Position numbers and translations under genes: made by a program. A stretch of DNA of 64,000 nt from NCBI GenBank assembly GCA_024291935.2, contig CM044312.1:747501-811500 (forward strand), written 5' to 3'. Source of the DNA: Okapia johnstoni (Eukaryota; Chordata; Mammalia; Artiodactyla; Giraffidae). Under the pieces are notes generated by a model. It was not told the DNA's origin. It worked only from the letters and a program-made list of their open reading frames with translations, and searched no databases. Each line of letters starts with the position of its first letter. Within the stretch, counting starts at the first letter, position 1. Below are positions 1-10,709 of the stretch, in pieces.

Positions 1-272
1 GGCCCGAGAAATTGCAAGTGCTGTGTCCGTCCAGTGATTTTTGAGATTAACTCCAACTGCTTTCTAAGGAAGTTCAGACCATGAAATGACAGCTGATGGC
101 CACGTAGTTTAAAAACAAAAGAGAAATAATTGCGTGCTGGGTTTGAGTACAGTCGACAGCCTCTCATTTGTCTGACTTGAACAAGAAAGGGGCCACCGTT
201 GTCAAGAGCCATTTGCCCTGCCTGCCCGGGGCCCTGACAGTGCAATGGGAGGGGCTGAGGTGTCCCCCTGCA

Positions 273-795
273 GCTCCTGGGGAGCGTCTGTGTCCACGGG
301 AATATGTGTGCACTCCGGGGGAGTGTCTGTGTCCACAGGCATGTGTGTGCACACCCGGGGAGTGTCTATGTCTGCAGGGGTGTGTGTGCACACTCAAGGA
401 GTGTCTGTGTCCGCAGGCGTGTGTGTGCACCCCTGGGGAGTGTCCGTGTCTGCAGGCGTGTGTGTGCACTCCTGGGGAGTGTCTGTCTGCAGGGGTGTGT
501 GTGCACTCCTGGGGAATGTCTGTCTGCAGGGGTGTGTGTGCACTCCTGGGGAGTGTCCGTGTCCGCAGACATGTGTGTGCACTCCTGGGGAGTGTCCATG
601 TCTGCAGGGGTGTGTGTGCATACCCGGGGAGTGTCTGTGTCCGCAGGGAGTGTCTGTCTGCAGGGGTGTGTGTGCACACTCAGGGAGTGTCTGTGTCCAC
701 AGGAGTGTGTGTGCACACCTGGGGAGTGTCTGTGTCCACAGGGGTGTGTGTGCACTCCTGGGGAATGTCCGTGTCTGGGGGCTGTGTGCACACCT
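273..795. repeat. GT-rich minisatellite, about 39-bp unit
   Basis: About 13-14 degenerate copies of a unit built from ggggagtgtctgtgtcc, a short cag-gg-type spacer and gtgtgtgtgcac. Most copies are about 39 bp; a few are shortened by loss of gtgtc. The array is open in several frames, which produces Cys/Val-rich and Thr/His-rich translations with no coding value. Confidence 0.9.
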
Positions 796-1329
796 GGTAC
801 GTCCGAGGCTCTCCTCAGTTTCCTTCTTCTGGGCTCAGCCTCACCGCCGGGCCAGGGCTGCAGCTGTGGTTCTGTTCCCCGGGCACTGGGTGGGAGGACT
901 CCAGGGTAGCCGCACATGCAAATGCACCACTTTTAAAACAGTCTTATTTTAAAACCTGGTGACACAAAAGCCTGTGGAGAGTTTAAAAACAAAGTTTTTA
1001 AAAACATGCAGTTTAAAACCTCTGGGAGGTTTGGGCTCTCATCCATCCTTGAGGCGTGGGTTCCCAGCCCTGAGGCTACTCACTGTCTCAGGAAGCAGGA
1101 TGGTGGGGGTTGGGCGGGCAGCCCCCCATCGCAGAGCAGGGACCAACCTGCTGCTCCCTCGGCCCGTCTGGCTCCCCAACACCCCCATCCGCACCGTGTT
1201 GCTCCTCTTACTGGTTTAAAGTGCGGTGATTCACCCCGGCTGGGGAGACACCTGCTGCCAGCTGACCCCTGACCCGCCCCAGGCCGCATAAAGGAAATAC
1301 AGGCAGGGCAGCTCTGGGATCAGGGCAGG

Positions 1330-1480
1330 GTGGGGGCGCGGGGTCCCCGTTCCTCAGTGAGGGGGCGGGGTTGCGGGGCTCCTTCCTTGCAGTGAGGGGG
1401 TGGGGTCCGGGGTCCCCGTTCCTCTCAGTGAGGGAGCGTGGGGGGTCGCGGGGCCCGGTTCCTCGCAGTGAGAAGCCCGC
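1330..1480. repeat. Degenerate G-rich tandem array next to a splice acceptor
   Basis: Four or five imperfect copies of a unit of about 35 bp alternating cagtgagggggcgggg with ggggtccccgttcct. It ends about 25 bp before the splice acceptor at 1506, so copy-number change here would alter the immediate upstream context of a PTPRN2 exon. Confidence 0.7.
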
Positions 1481-1506
1481 CCGGTAACCCTGCCGTCTCC
1501 CCACAG

Positions 1507-1593
1507 CTCCCTGAGCCTGGACAAGGGCACGCAGGCGCTGGAGGACGTGGCGCGGCTGCTGGAGGTGCCGGCGGGCGTCTTCACGGACGTCGA
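1507..1593 (+). CDS. PTPRN2: PTPRN2 internal coding exon (luminal ectodomain, upstream of the two exons in the window)
   Basis: Internal exon of 87 bp. The acceptor is a pyrimidine-rich tract ending in ccccacag at 1506, and the donor is GA|GTGAGT at 1594. It starts with the last base of a split codon and ends with two bases of the next, so both flanking introns are phase 2. The 28 whole codons read SLSLDKGTQALEDVARLLEV followed by PAGVFTDV. I recognise this as the part of phogrin (IA-2beta) just before the transmembrane segment, in the C-terminal part of the mature SEA-like luminal domain. PTPRN2 is a type I membrane protein of insulin and neuroendocrine dense-core vesicles, with a PTP-like cytoplasmic domain that acts poorly or not at all on phosphotyrosine. 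No initiator is expected because the exon is internal. The family match is from memory; a BLASTP of the joined exons would decide it. Confidence 0.88.
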
Positions 1594-2149
1594 GTGAGTG
1601 CGGGGTTGGGGGGGGTGTGCTCGGGCGGCTCCTCCTCCTGAGTGTCCCTCCAGCAGGTCCCCAGTGGGGCATGTTCACTGTGTCACAGAGGCTGGTGCGG
1701 GAGGAAGAGGGGAGAGCATCCAGGGGGTCCGGTTAGCTCTGTAAGCGCAGCTGAAACCCTAGTGTCAGCAGGACGGCGACCCCGAGAGGGCCCCGCTGAC
1801 CCGGAACCCCCGGGGGCTCTGGAGGTGGGGCGGGCCCACCGCAGGTGTGCCAGGGCCTGAGAAACCCCCGGGGGCTCTCAGTGGTGGGGCGGCCTCACTG
1901 CAGGTGAGCCAGGGCCTGGGGCTGGCGCCTGCAGTGTGCACGCCCCGAGGAGTGGGCCCTGAGGTCCCCGAGTGCCCCAGCCCGGCTCGTCCTCAGTGGG
2001 CTGGGTTTTACAAAGAGCTGGTGCCACGGAGTCCAGGGCTGGCACGTGGCAGGTGCGTGGGTCTGGGGCCCACTCCTGTTTGCTGATGAAACCCTAGGGC
2101 TGGGAAGAGCGTGAGGGGCTGTCAGTAATGCACTGGGGCCCCGGGCTTC

Positions 2150-2515
2150 CAGTGGGAGGGGCGGGACCCGGAGGCTCCGGTGGGAGGGGACGGGGGGCGG
2201 GGCTCCAGTGGGATAGGAGGGGCGGGGCCCGGGGGCTCCGGTGGGAGGAGAGGGGCGGGGCTCCAGTGGGAGAGGAGGGGCGGGGCCCGGCGGGCTCCGG
2301 GGGGAGGGGCGGGGGCGGGGCTCCAGTGGGAGAGGAGGGGCGGGGCCCGGGGGGCTCCGATAGGAGGGGGACGGGGGGCGGGGCTCCAGTGGGAGAGGAG
2401 GGACGGACCCGGAGGCTCCGGTGGGAGGGGACGGGGGCGGGGCTCCAGTGGGAGGGGAGGGGCGGGACCCCGGGGGCTCCGGTGGGAGGGGAGGGGAGGG
2501 GCCCGGGAACTTCAG
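2150..2515. repeat. GC-rich minisatellite, about 60-bp unit
   Basis: About six copies of a unit combining ggggcggggcccgg, ggctccggtgggagggg and cggggctccagtggga. The unit length varies around 56-62 bp. The + strand is purine- and G-run-rich, so G-quadruplex formation is plausible. Its open frames are Gly/Arg-rich translation artefacts. Confidence 0.88.
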
Positions 2516-3180
2516 GAGATGTGGTCCTGACCTGGTGCCCCCTCTCCAGCCCCTCACCTAGGTCTGCTCCTCACTCCTTGGCTCAGTCCCCCCCAGACAC
2601 GCCACCTCCAGTTCTAGGGGTCCTGGGGGCTTTCCCGCCTCCAGAGGTGGGCTTGGTTATCAGCCCAGCTCTTTCGTAAATATTACTTGCTGCGGTCTCT
2701 TTCCTACTTGGTGAACGGGGGCGTCCTGCGTCCCCTGGGGGCCACAACGACCCCACCGCCCTCTTTCAGCCTCTGTCAGTCTTGGCCACGGCTCATGTGG
2801 CCGAGTCCTACCCCGAGGCCTCACCCGGGCCTGGAGCCCCCAGCCGGCCCGCACGTCTGTGCCTCGGGAGCCTGGGTCCTGCCTGGTTGATGCGGGGCCA
2901 GCACGTCTGGGTCTTTAATGCTGCACGTGTGTGGGTGCGTGTGGCGTCCCAAGCATACATACGAGTCCTGTGTGTCGCCCCCAGGACCCGGCACGTGTGG
3001 GTCCACAGCGCCTGCAGGGGTGACCCGGGCCGGGGCCCTGGAGGGGAAGGACTGCAGCGGCCACAGGGGGTCTGCACGTCGCGGTGCTGGCGTGGTGGAG
3101 GCGGATTGTCGCTCCTGGAGAGGCGCGGCGGCCGCCGCTCGGAGCGCTCTGCCAGGGCTGTGTGTGTTTCCGTGGAAGGA

Positions 3181-3375
3181 CTAGTTATGCCTAATATGTT
3201 TTGTTAATGGCTCTGTAGCTGTCAAGCAAATCCCATTACTTCTGACTACATCATTAGAGGCCATTAAGACGGCATCGGCGTGCCGCTGTAATTGCACTGG
3301 CAGACGCCCGGCCACCGCGGTTATGGTTTTATAATCGAATCCCGGCTGTGGGCAGTGCTGATGGATGAGCTGCTC
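3181..3375. promoter_or_regulatory. Candidate conserved noncoding element in intron
   Basis: An abrupt AT-richer island inside very GC-rich intron. It contains several TAAT-type homeodomain cores (gttaatgg, cattagagg, ccattaag, gtaattgc) and ttataatcgaatcccg. It is not in any repeat family I recognise. The composition contrast and motif clustering resemble vertebrate conserved elements. Conservation itself is inferred, not seen. Confidence 0.4.
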
Positions 3376-4985
3376 AGGGCTCTTGCCGGGCAAGCGGACA
3401 GGAGGCCGTCTGAGCGCTGGACCCCCCAGCCCGGGCCTTCAGCTGAGCCTGAGGCGAGCCTGGGTGGAACGCTGCCTCAGCCTGAACCCCCTTCCTGAGT
3501 CCACAGCAGGCCATCAGGGTGTGGTTTGCCATCCGTGTGGTGTCCTGCATGGCGGGAGGCAGTTCCTGAAAACACTGCGGGAATTCAGCACCGGACACGT
3601 CCGGCAGGTCTCCCGTGTGCAGGCCTGAGGCTCCCTCCTGCAGGGGTCCCGCTCCTCCCACACCCTGCTCCTCCCTTCATGTGAGGACCCCTGGAGGTGG
3701 GAGGGTCCCCGAAGCTGTGATTCTGTTCCCGCAGCGGAGTTTGTTCTTATCTGCCCCTGCCTTGTCTCCCTGGCGGCTTGAACCACCTCCCGTTTTATAG
3801 CTGAGCCGCCGAGGCCTCGGAGCTTAAAAGGCTCAGCGGGGTGACAGGTGGTGATCTGGGACACGGACATGCAGAGATCTCTGTGCAGAGACTCCACATG
3901 CCCGCCCGGAAGAGCAGGTGATGGGGAGAGAACGCCGAACTCACGCGGAGGTCAGCCAGGAGGGCAGATCTGGCTCGCACTGCCAGTGACCCTTTCTCCC
4001 TGGCCAGGGCAGAGCTCGGCCACGTGGGGCTGGGCGATCAGAGACGCTGAGCCTCCATTCACAGAGTGCTTTCCACACAGGGCAGTCCCAGGGTCACTTG
4101 TGTGCATGTCCTAAGGTCACATGTGCAGCACCCCAGGGTCGCGTGTGTGCACGTCCCAGGGACTTGCGGGTGCTGTTCTGGAAGGAAGGAAGGGGGGCGG
4201 GCCGTGGTGCTGCAGGTGGGGACAGCTGAGGGAACCTCGGGCTCTGTCTTTGGAAACCAGGAGTGTCCATGTGATCTTCAGAGAACACTCAGCACCCAAC
4301 GGCAGGTTAGGTTTGGGGGGCCCTACTTACCCGGGCCTCTCCAGATGTAGGTTAGAGTAGAAGTCTCACCTCACTGGTCACCAGGAAGAGCAGCTGTCCT
4401 GCAGGCTCTCTTGGTGGGAAGAGCCGCCCGCGCGGTTCCCACTCCTGGGACACCAGCCCCTGGGGGGTGTCCAGGGGGTGACGAGCCAGCTCCCCAGGTG
4501 GCGCTTGGGAAGTCCTGATGGAAACAGCCCCCTGCTCCCCTCAGACGAATCAGTTGTTAAAAGAAGGATATGCATTTCAAAGTCATGTTCAACACAGTAT
4601 TTAAAATGCTTTGAACAATTTTGATAACTCCTGGCAAGCAGTCCCCTGCCAGTTATTTTTATACTGAGTAGTTCTTAAAGATTTCAATAAGTTTTCAAGA
4701 GAATTTTAAAAATACTTGTCTCTTTCCCGTCTGTTCTTGGCTCCTGTGGCTCCCTGGGGAACTGACTACTAAAACCTGTTTCCATAACAATTTTCTTTTT
4801 CCATGCAGGAGTGTCTGCTGGTTACTGTTGGATTATTGGGGTTGATTTGAATTTTTTTGTAAGAGCCCTGCCACATGTATCTTTAGAGTGGCAGAGCCTG
4901 TGGGTAGAGTCCCTGGGACTCTGGGTGTGTGGGGTGTGTGGGGCGCGCTGAGCAGTCCTGATGCCTCTTAAACGGTCTCTTCCAG

Positions 4986-5065
4986 GGTCGAGGGGCCAGC
5001 GGTGACCTTCAGGGTGCGCGCCAACGCCCAAAACGTGACGGCGGCGGTGGCGGCGAAGGCAGCAG
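4986..5065 (+). CDS. PTPRN2: PTPRN2 internal coding exon (end of membrane-proximal luminal domain)
   Basis: Internal exon of 80 bp. The acceptor is ggtctcttccag, ending at 4985, and the donor is AG|GTAAGG at 5066. Its first base G completes the GA left by the upstream exon (Glu), then the frame reads VEGPAVTFRVRANAQNVTAA and VAAKAA, ending in phase 1. GPAVTF and QNVT match my recollection of phogrin immediately before the transmembrane region. AAC-GTG-ACG at 5032-5040 is an N-glycosylation sequon (NVT). The tail after the sequon is unusually Ala/GCG-rich, coded by consecutive GCG codons, whereas I recall the human protein being acidic there; this looks like GC-driven divergence. The next exon, which should continue toward the membrane span, was not found in the remaining 59 kb. 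Confidence 0.87.
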
Positions 5066-5192
5066 GTAAGGCTGTTTCTGCGAGCGCTGTGCTGGGCACA
5101 GGATGCCCAGTGTAGCACAGAGGGACTGTTTCAGCCAGTCTTAGCCAGTCCTGTACGTCTCTGAGCATGTGAACTACTGTAATGGAATTGAC

Positions 5193-5390
5193 GCTTCCTC
5201 CCGGTGTGCAGTGCAGCACGTGTCCTGGTTGACTTAGAGACCCTTCCTCCCGGTGTGCGGTGCAGCGCGTGTCCTGGGTGACTTAGAGACCCCTCCTCCC
5301 GGTGTGCGGTGCAGCGCATGTCCTGGGTGACTTAGAGACCCTTCCTCCTGGTGTGCAGTGCAGCGCGTGTCCTGGGTGACTTAGAGACCT
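5193..5390. repeat. 49-bp minisatellite, 4 copies
   Basis: Four close copies of cttcctcccggtgtgc, a middle gtgcagcgcgtgtcctgg and tgacttagagacc, at a period of about 49-50 bp. It starts 128 bp after the splice donor at 5066. Copies differ by few substitutions, so recent expansion is likely. Confidence 0.9.
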
Positions 5391-5601
5391 GACGCTCAGT
5401 TCTTGGCAGTTGAGGTGTGGTCATATTGTGTCTGTTAACTTAAAGATTATTTATCCACTGACAGTAAACAGGCATGAAAATAGAGGTAATGCCCCTTTTA
5501 GTGGAACAGACCCTAGGTATTCTTGATCTTGGTTGCTGCTGGCTTTTACTTGCAGTGGATTTTGGCACCCTTAGTAACGCTTATTTGTTGAAAGTAATGA
5601 T

Positions 5602-5820
5602 TTTTGGGCCTCCCAGTTGGCGTTAGTGGTACACGTCCCACCTGCCCGTGCAGGAGCATAAGAGATGTGGATTCGACCCCTGGGTCAGTATGATCCCTGG
5701 AGAAGGAAATGGTAGCCAACTCCAGTATTCTTGCCTGGAGAATCCCACAGACAGAGGAGCCTGGCAGGCTACAGCCCATGAGTTCAAAGAGTCGGACAAG
5801 ACTCAAGCAACTTAGCACAA
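5602..5820 (+). mobile_element. Bov-tA SINE
   Basis: tRNA-Glu-derived ruminant SINE, in consensus orientation. It has a diverged promoter head (cctcccagttggcgttagtgg), the B-box-like gattcgacccctggg, then the shared Bov-A body (ggagaaggaaatgg, ccaactccagtattcttgcc, aagagtcggacaagactc). Confidence 0.9.
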
Positions 5821-6434
5821 TGATTTTGGCGACAAGAATTGGCAGTTAAAGAGTTCCTTGCACAGTTGTACCAGTTCCCGTAAATCTGACAGATCTGCTT
5901 GTGGAGACTGAGCCTGCTCCCAGGCTTCATTCCACTGGGGGGGTGGAGGTCGGGGTGGAGCCGACCTGGCCGGGCAGTTTGCATGTCCAGCAGAGTGGCC
6001 TAGCGGGTCCTGGGGAGGGGGCAGCAGACTCTGGCCTGAACTCTCTGCGCCCGAGGAGGAGCAGGTTCCGGGTTACTGGCTTCGCCCCGAGTGGCCATGG
6101 GCCCCCTCACTGCATGGACTGGTTTCATGCTCCTCCTTCCTCAGTACAAGAGATTACTGATATGTTTAAGACCAAACACCAAATATATCAGTCTTTTACC
6201 CAGATATGCACTCATCATTCCGTAAGTGACGATTCATCCCAGTACTGGGAAATAATACTTTCAGAACTGGATTTGTTGGAATTAAGGGCAATATGAATGG
6301 AATGAAATGGAATGAAATCTTTTTATCTTTTCAGAATTTTGACAGTATGCTTGCGACAATGGCCTTTCATTATTTTGTTGCTTTCTGGGGCAAGTGAGGT
6401 CGATTATCTGAAACCTGGTGTCGTGGTTTTTGTT

Positions 6435-6636
6435 GGACTTCCCTGGTGGCTCAGACGGTAAAGCGTCTGCCTACAATGCAGGAGACCTGGGTTCAATCCC
6501 TGGGTCAGGAAGATCCCCTGAAGAAGGAAATGGCAACCCACTCCAGTACTCTTGCCTGGAAAATTCCATGGACAGAGGAGCCTGGTAGGCTGCATTCCAT
6601 GGGGTGGCAAAGAGTCGGACAGAGTGACTTGACTCT
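6435..6636 (+). mobile_element. Bov-tA SINE
   Basis: Good full-length Bov-tA: ggacttccctggtggctcag head, ggttcaatccctgggtcagg B-box region, then ccactccagtactcttgcc and a tail with aaagagtcggac. The internal Pol III-type promoter is inherited from the tRNA; it is not a tRNA gene. Confidence 0.93.
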
Positions 6637-7061
6637 GGGTTTTGTTGATGTAGCCATGTCATATGTGGAGAGGGAATGGCACCCGCAGCTTGAGCGTCAA
6701 GTCATGGCCTCTAAACACCAGCGTGTCCGTGAACCAGCGTGGGGGCACCGCAGCTGTGTGAACCGGCGTGGGGCACCGCCACCGTGTGCCTTGCTGGTTG
6801 TGCTTGTGCAGAATGGGCAACGTACACCCATAGTTTAAGAACATAGTTCCTTTTATATTTTAAATACTTTAATGATGTTTTGAACCTACTTGATGCTATA
6901 AGGGAAAGGATTACAGAGAATTAGTCTGTGACTACAGGATCGTAGTGTTTGGAGCTGAAATACCAAACTGCAGGGTCACCTCAACCCCCGTCCGCCTTGC
7001 GGGCATGTCTGTTGTCACCAGCAGAGGAGGCCTCCCACCGGCTGCAGCGTCCACATGGGGG

Positions 7062-7178
7062 TGGACTTGATCCTGTGCCATCAGGGAGGTTGGAACCCCG
7101 CTCTGGAAGTTCCTGATGTAAGTGGATTGATCCTGTGCCATCAGGGAGGTTAGAACCTCACTCTGGAAGTTCCTGTGA
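7062..7178. repeat. 60-bp tandem duplication
   Basis: Two copies, offset by 60 bp, of gattgatcctgtgccatc, agggaggtt and ctctggaagttcctg. They differ by a handful of substitutions. This is a simple local duplication in unique intron. Confidence 0.85.
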
Positions 7179-7179
7179 T

Positions 7180-9640
7180 GACATGTGGGGCTGCTCCCTC
7201 TTCATACTTACTTGATGGTGAAATTTGTTTCTGTTTTGAAAGACTTGAAGGCGTTTCTGTAACGAACCTCCTCTCTCATTCTTTGCCCGAGGAAGGTATC
7301 TGGGAGCTTCCTTTTCATGTCTTTGCCACTGCTGGAGGCCTCAGCAGAGGGGATGGGAGGAGGACGGGGGGCCTTCAGGGCTCGGGCCGCACTTTCCTCC
7401 TGGAATCCTGGTCAGGTGTTGGATGCCATCAGGCCTGAGGGCTGTGCATGGGCCCCATCGCTCTGGACTGAATGCCGACACAGGTGCCCCTGTGGAGGTG
7501 TAGGTGGAGTCGGGGACTTCAGTGGAGACCGGAGCTCAGGGCTCCTGGAGGCCAGGCCCGCGTAGTCCTGGGCGCTGCAGCACGGCCGGGGCTGGGCACG
7601 TGGACCTAGTCACCTGTGGGTGCGGGACCAGGGCGTGGGGAGGGGCTGGCGTAGCTTCAAGGTGTCCACGCCGAGGACGCTGAGCCTTGGAGTCTCTGAG
7701 GGCCCAGGCGTCTCCTGGAGATGCTTTCAGTCAAGGCCAGCTCCCCACTTAGTGGTCATCGGTCGGTACAAATGTGGCTCGGCCGTGCCAGGCCCTGTGC
7801 AGACCGTGGGCGTGCTGCGGTGTGACCGAACGAGACTCGGCTCTGGCCAAGGTGCAGCCCAGCCGGGGAGGTGAGGAGGGAGTAAATACGGTGCATGGTG
7901 TGACGTGGTGTGGCTGGTGACGTAACGTGCGCTGTGTGTGATCGGTGGGGTATCAGGTACGCAAGGGAGCATCACAGGTAACATCACGTAATGTAGTAAC
8001 GCTGTTCCCTGACTGCACAGTGTTGCCCAGTGTGCCGTGTAACACGTGGAAAGCGTGGCACAGGGCATGGCCTGGCGCGGGGAGTGGCAGTGTACTGTAG
8101 TGAAGCGCAGTACACTGCTCCGTCGTGTGGCATTCATCGCATCATGTCAGGAAATGGAGAGGATTCTGGGAAGAAACCAGGCCACACGTGGGACCTGAAC
8201 AGATGTTGGCCAGACAAGGCGGCGTGGCTGTGGGACAGAGGCAGGGGCTGCCAGGTGCCAGGGAGACGGTGGGGAGGGTGGGTCGAGGGGTCGGGGGACT
8301 CGCCGTCCTGGGTGTTGGGCCTCCGGGATGAGTGTCTGGACATCTGCAGCAGTGGGCTGGGGCCTGGGTCTGCGAGCCAGCAGCGTGGCACCCAGCCCAT
8401 CTTGGAGCCATCTGTGGTTGTCCAGGTGGGTTTTGTAGTCTCACCTTTATCAGCCCCTCCCCTTCTTTCTCTTTCCGGCTCTGTGCTGAGTGCCACAGGC
8501 CACAGAGAACCAGGCAGAACCGCTCTTGTCCTCACTGGGCCTGGTGTCTGCTGGAAAGAGACGTTGGGGCCCAGATGTCTTGAGGAGGCAGGGAGGGCTT
8601 CCTGGAGGAGGCAGCCCAAGGAGAGAGCGCTGGGGCTTCACGGGGGATGGTGGGGTGGGACCTGCAGTGTTAACCGTGATACCTAAGACTTCGGAGAGTT
8701 CCCAACTTCTGCGTGAGGGACATCTGGCGAGGTGGCCCGGCGGGGGGATGGGAAACACGCTAGTGGCATTTGGGTGACAGGGCCACGCATCATGGGCAGG
8801 ACACGGTGGCATCATGGATGAGCTCGGTGCCGAGGAGCTGGCCGCGGGCCCTGGAGACGCGGCTGGTGCGTGCTGGCATGCAGGAGGCGCCCAGGCTGAG
8901 GGCCCCTTCTCTGGCTGGGCTCGGCGGAGGGGAGCTTGTCAGGGAGGCAGGAGGCGCCGTGCGGACGGGCACATGAGGCCTGGCCGTGTTCTCTGGGGCC
9001 TCGAGTTTCTGAGATGAGACGTCCCCACGTGGCTGGAGAGAGGCAGCCCCTGTGGGCGAGCAGGTGCCTGGCGGGGTCTGCGTTGAGGCTTACAGCCCAG
9101 CCCTGCCTGGCCCCAGCGGCGCTGGGCGGGGGAGCCTGGCACACGTGGGAGCGGGCGTTCCTTCCTGATGCTCAGGTCTCTGATTCTCAAATCGTCCTGA
9201 TGCTGTAGCTTCAGAAGCCCTGTGATGCCCAACTCGTAACGTCTAACAGTCTTCCCATGGGCTCAGCGGCATCAGCAGGCCACTCCCCTTTCTCCTGGCC
9301 TTACCCGCAGCCCCTCTGCACACCTGGCAGCCGTGGGCGGTCACCTGGCTGGCCCGGGGCAGGGCCCTCGGATGCTGGGACAAGGCACAGGGAGAGGCAC
9401 CACTCGCTGAAGGCCGGCTGGGGGGGCCAGGGCTCCGGCCTCGGGGGCCAGCCTGAGTCCGTGGTGCTCGGCAGGAGGCCCTGAGGAGCTGGTGGGGACG
9501 GTGGTCACAGGCGGGTCTCATCTGTCAGGCTGCTGCGGCCAAGGCTGCCTCCCGGGGCCGGTTCCCGCCACTTGCTCATTTCCTCCTGCACGGCGGCCCT
9601 GAGGCTCTGACGGCCGTTCCTGAAAACGAACTTCTAATTC
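7180..9640. other. GC-rich unique intron
   Basis: No exon or named repeat seen. Bases 7880-8130 are a degenerate, slowly varying stretch rich in gtaac/acgt/gtgtg words (gtgacgtaacgtgcgctg, aacatcacgtaatgtagt) that looks like an eroded short-period repeat. The remainder is CpG-rich and featureless by eye. Confidence 0.5.
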
Positions 9641-9644
9641 GCAA

Positions 9645-10705
9645 GGCATGCTGCACCCCAAGTCCATGGAGTTCACAGGTCATGCCGCATCCCAAGTCCA
9701 TGGAGTTCACTGGACATTCTGGTACCCCAAGTCCATGGAGTTCACAGGGCATGCTGGTACCCCAAGTCCATGGAGTTCACAGGTCACACCGCACCCCAAG
9801 TCCATGGAGTTCACAGGTCACGCCGCACCCCAAGTCCATGGAGTTCACAGGTCATGCTGCACCCCAAGTCCATGGAGTTCACAGGCATGCTGGTACCCCA
9901 AGTCCATGGAGTTCACGGGTCACGCTGCACCCCAAGTCCATGGAGTTCACAGGCATGCTGGTACCCCAAGTCCATGGAGTTCACAGGTCACGCTGCAACC
10001 CAAGTCCATGTATCTCACAGGGCATGCTGGTACCCCAAGTCCATAGAGTTCACAGGTCCCACTGCACCCCAAGTCCGTGTATCTCACAGGGTATGCTAGT
10101 ACCCCAAGTCCATGGAGTTCACAGGTCACGCTGCACTCCAAGTCCATGTATCTCACAGGGCATGCTGGTACCCCAAGTCCATGGAGTTCACAGGTCCCAC
10201 TGCACCCCAAGTCCATGTATCTCACAGGGTATGCTAGTACCCCAAGTCCATGGAGTTCACAGGTCACGCTGCACCCCAAGTCCATGTATCTCACAGGGCA
10301 TGCTGGTACCCCAAGTCCATGGAGTTCACTGGACATTCTGGTACCCCAAGTCCATGGAGTTCACAGGCATGCTGGTACCCCAAGTCTATGGAGTTCACAG
10401 GGCACACCGCACCCCAAGTCCATGGAGTTCACAGGTCACGCTGCACCCCAAGTCCATGTATCTCACAGGGCATGCTGGTACCCCAAGTCCCTGCAGTCCA
10501 CAGGTCACACTGCACTCCAAGTCCATGTATCACACAGGGCATGCTGGTACCCCAAGTCCATGGAGTTCACAGGGCACACTGCACCCCAAGTCCATGGAGT
10601 TCACAGGGCATGCTGGTACCCCAGTCCATCTAACTCACAGTGGACACTGACACCCCCAAATCCATCTAACTTACAAGGGATGTTGGAACCCCAGTCCATC
10701 TGGCC
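9645..10705. repeat. 1.06-kb minisatellite, about 34.6-bp unit, with higher-order organisation
   Basis: About 30 copies of a unit with core ccccaagtccatggagttc, acagg and a variable catgctggta/cacgctgcac link. Two monomer types (catggagttcacagg and catgtatctcacagg) alternate between about 9990 and 10490. The dimers pair again, giving exact 138-bp spacing of ggcatgctgg at 10021, 10159 and 10297. A rarer variant, tggacattctggtacc, recurs near 9714 and 10329. Three frames are open and yield repetitive peptides that are not credible proteins. Confidence 0.95.
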
Positions 10706-10709
10706 CTGA

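Larger units (their letters stand above)
1..1506 (+). other. PTPRN2: PTPRN2 intron, 3' end (partial)
   Basis: Intronic sequence leading to the acceptor at 1506. It contains a 39-bp-type minisatellite (273-795) and a G-rich degenerate array just before the exon (about 1330-1480). Bases 1-272 and 796-1330 show no exon, RNA gene or repeat family that I recognise. Confidence 0.8.
1594..4985 (+). other. PTPRN2: PTPRN2 intron (complete, phase 2)
   Basis: A 3,392-bp intron between the two recognised exons. It starts GTGAGT and ends TTCCAG. It contains a GC-rich minisatellite (about 2150-2515), an AT-richer island that looks like a conserved noncoding element (about 3181-3375), GC-rich unique sequence, and an AT-rich stretch (about 4550-4860) without a recognisable family. 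Confidence 0.85.

Noticed and set aside
168..962. Cys/Val-rich open frames resembling keratin-associated or metallothionein-like proteins
   Set aside because: The Cys pattern follows tgtgtg repeats of the 39-bp minisatellite. Three + frames and minus frames are open at once.
6435..6636. tRNA gene, from the A/B-box-like sequence
   Set aside because: It is the tRNA-Glu-derived head of a Bov-tA SINE. It lacks a cloverleaf and is followed by the Bov-A body.
9682..10650. 322-aa open frame with repeated PKSMEFTGH-type units
   Set aside because: It is an in-frame reading of the minisatellite. Other frames of the same array are also open, and there is no promoter, splice or conserved-domain evidence.
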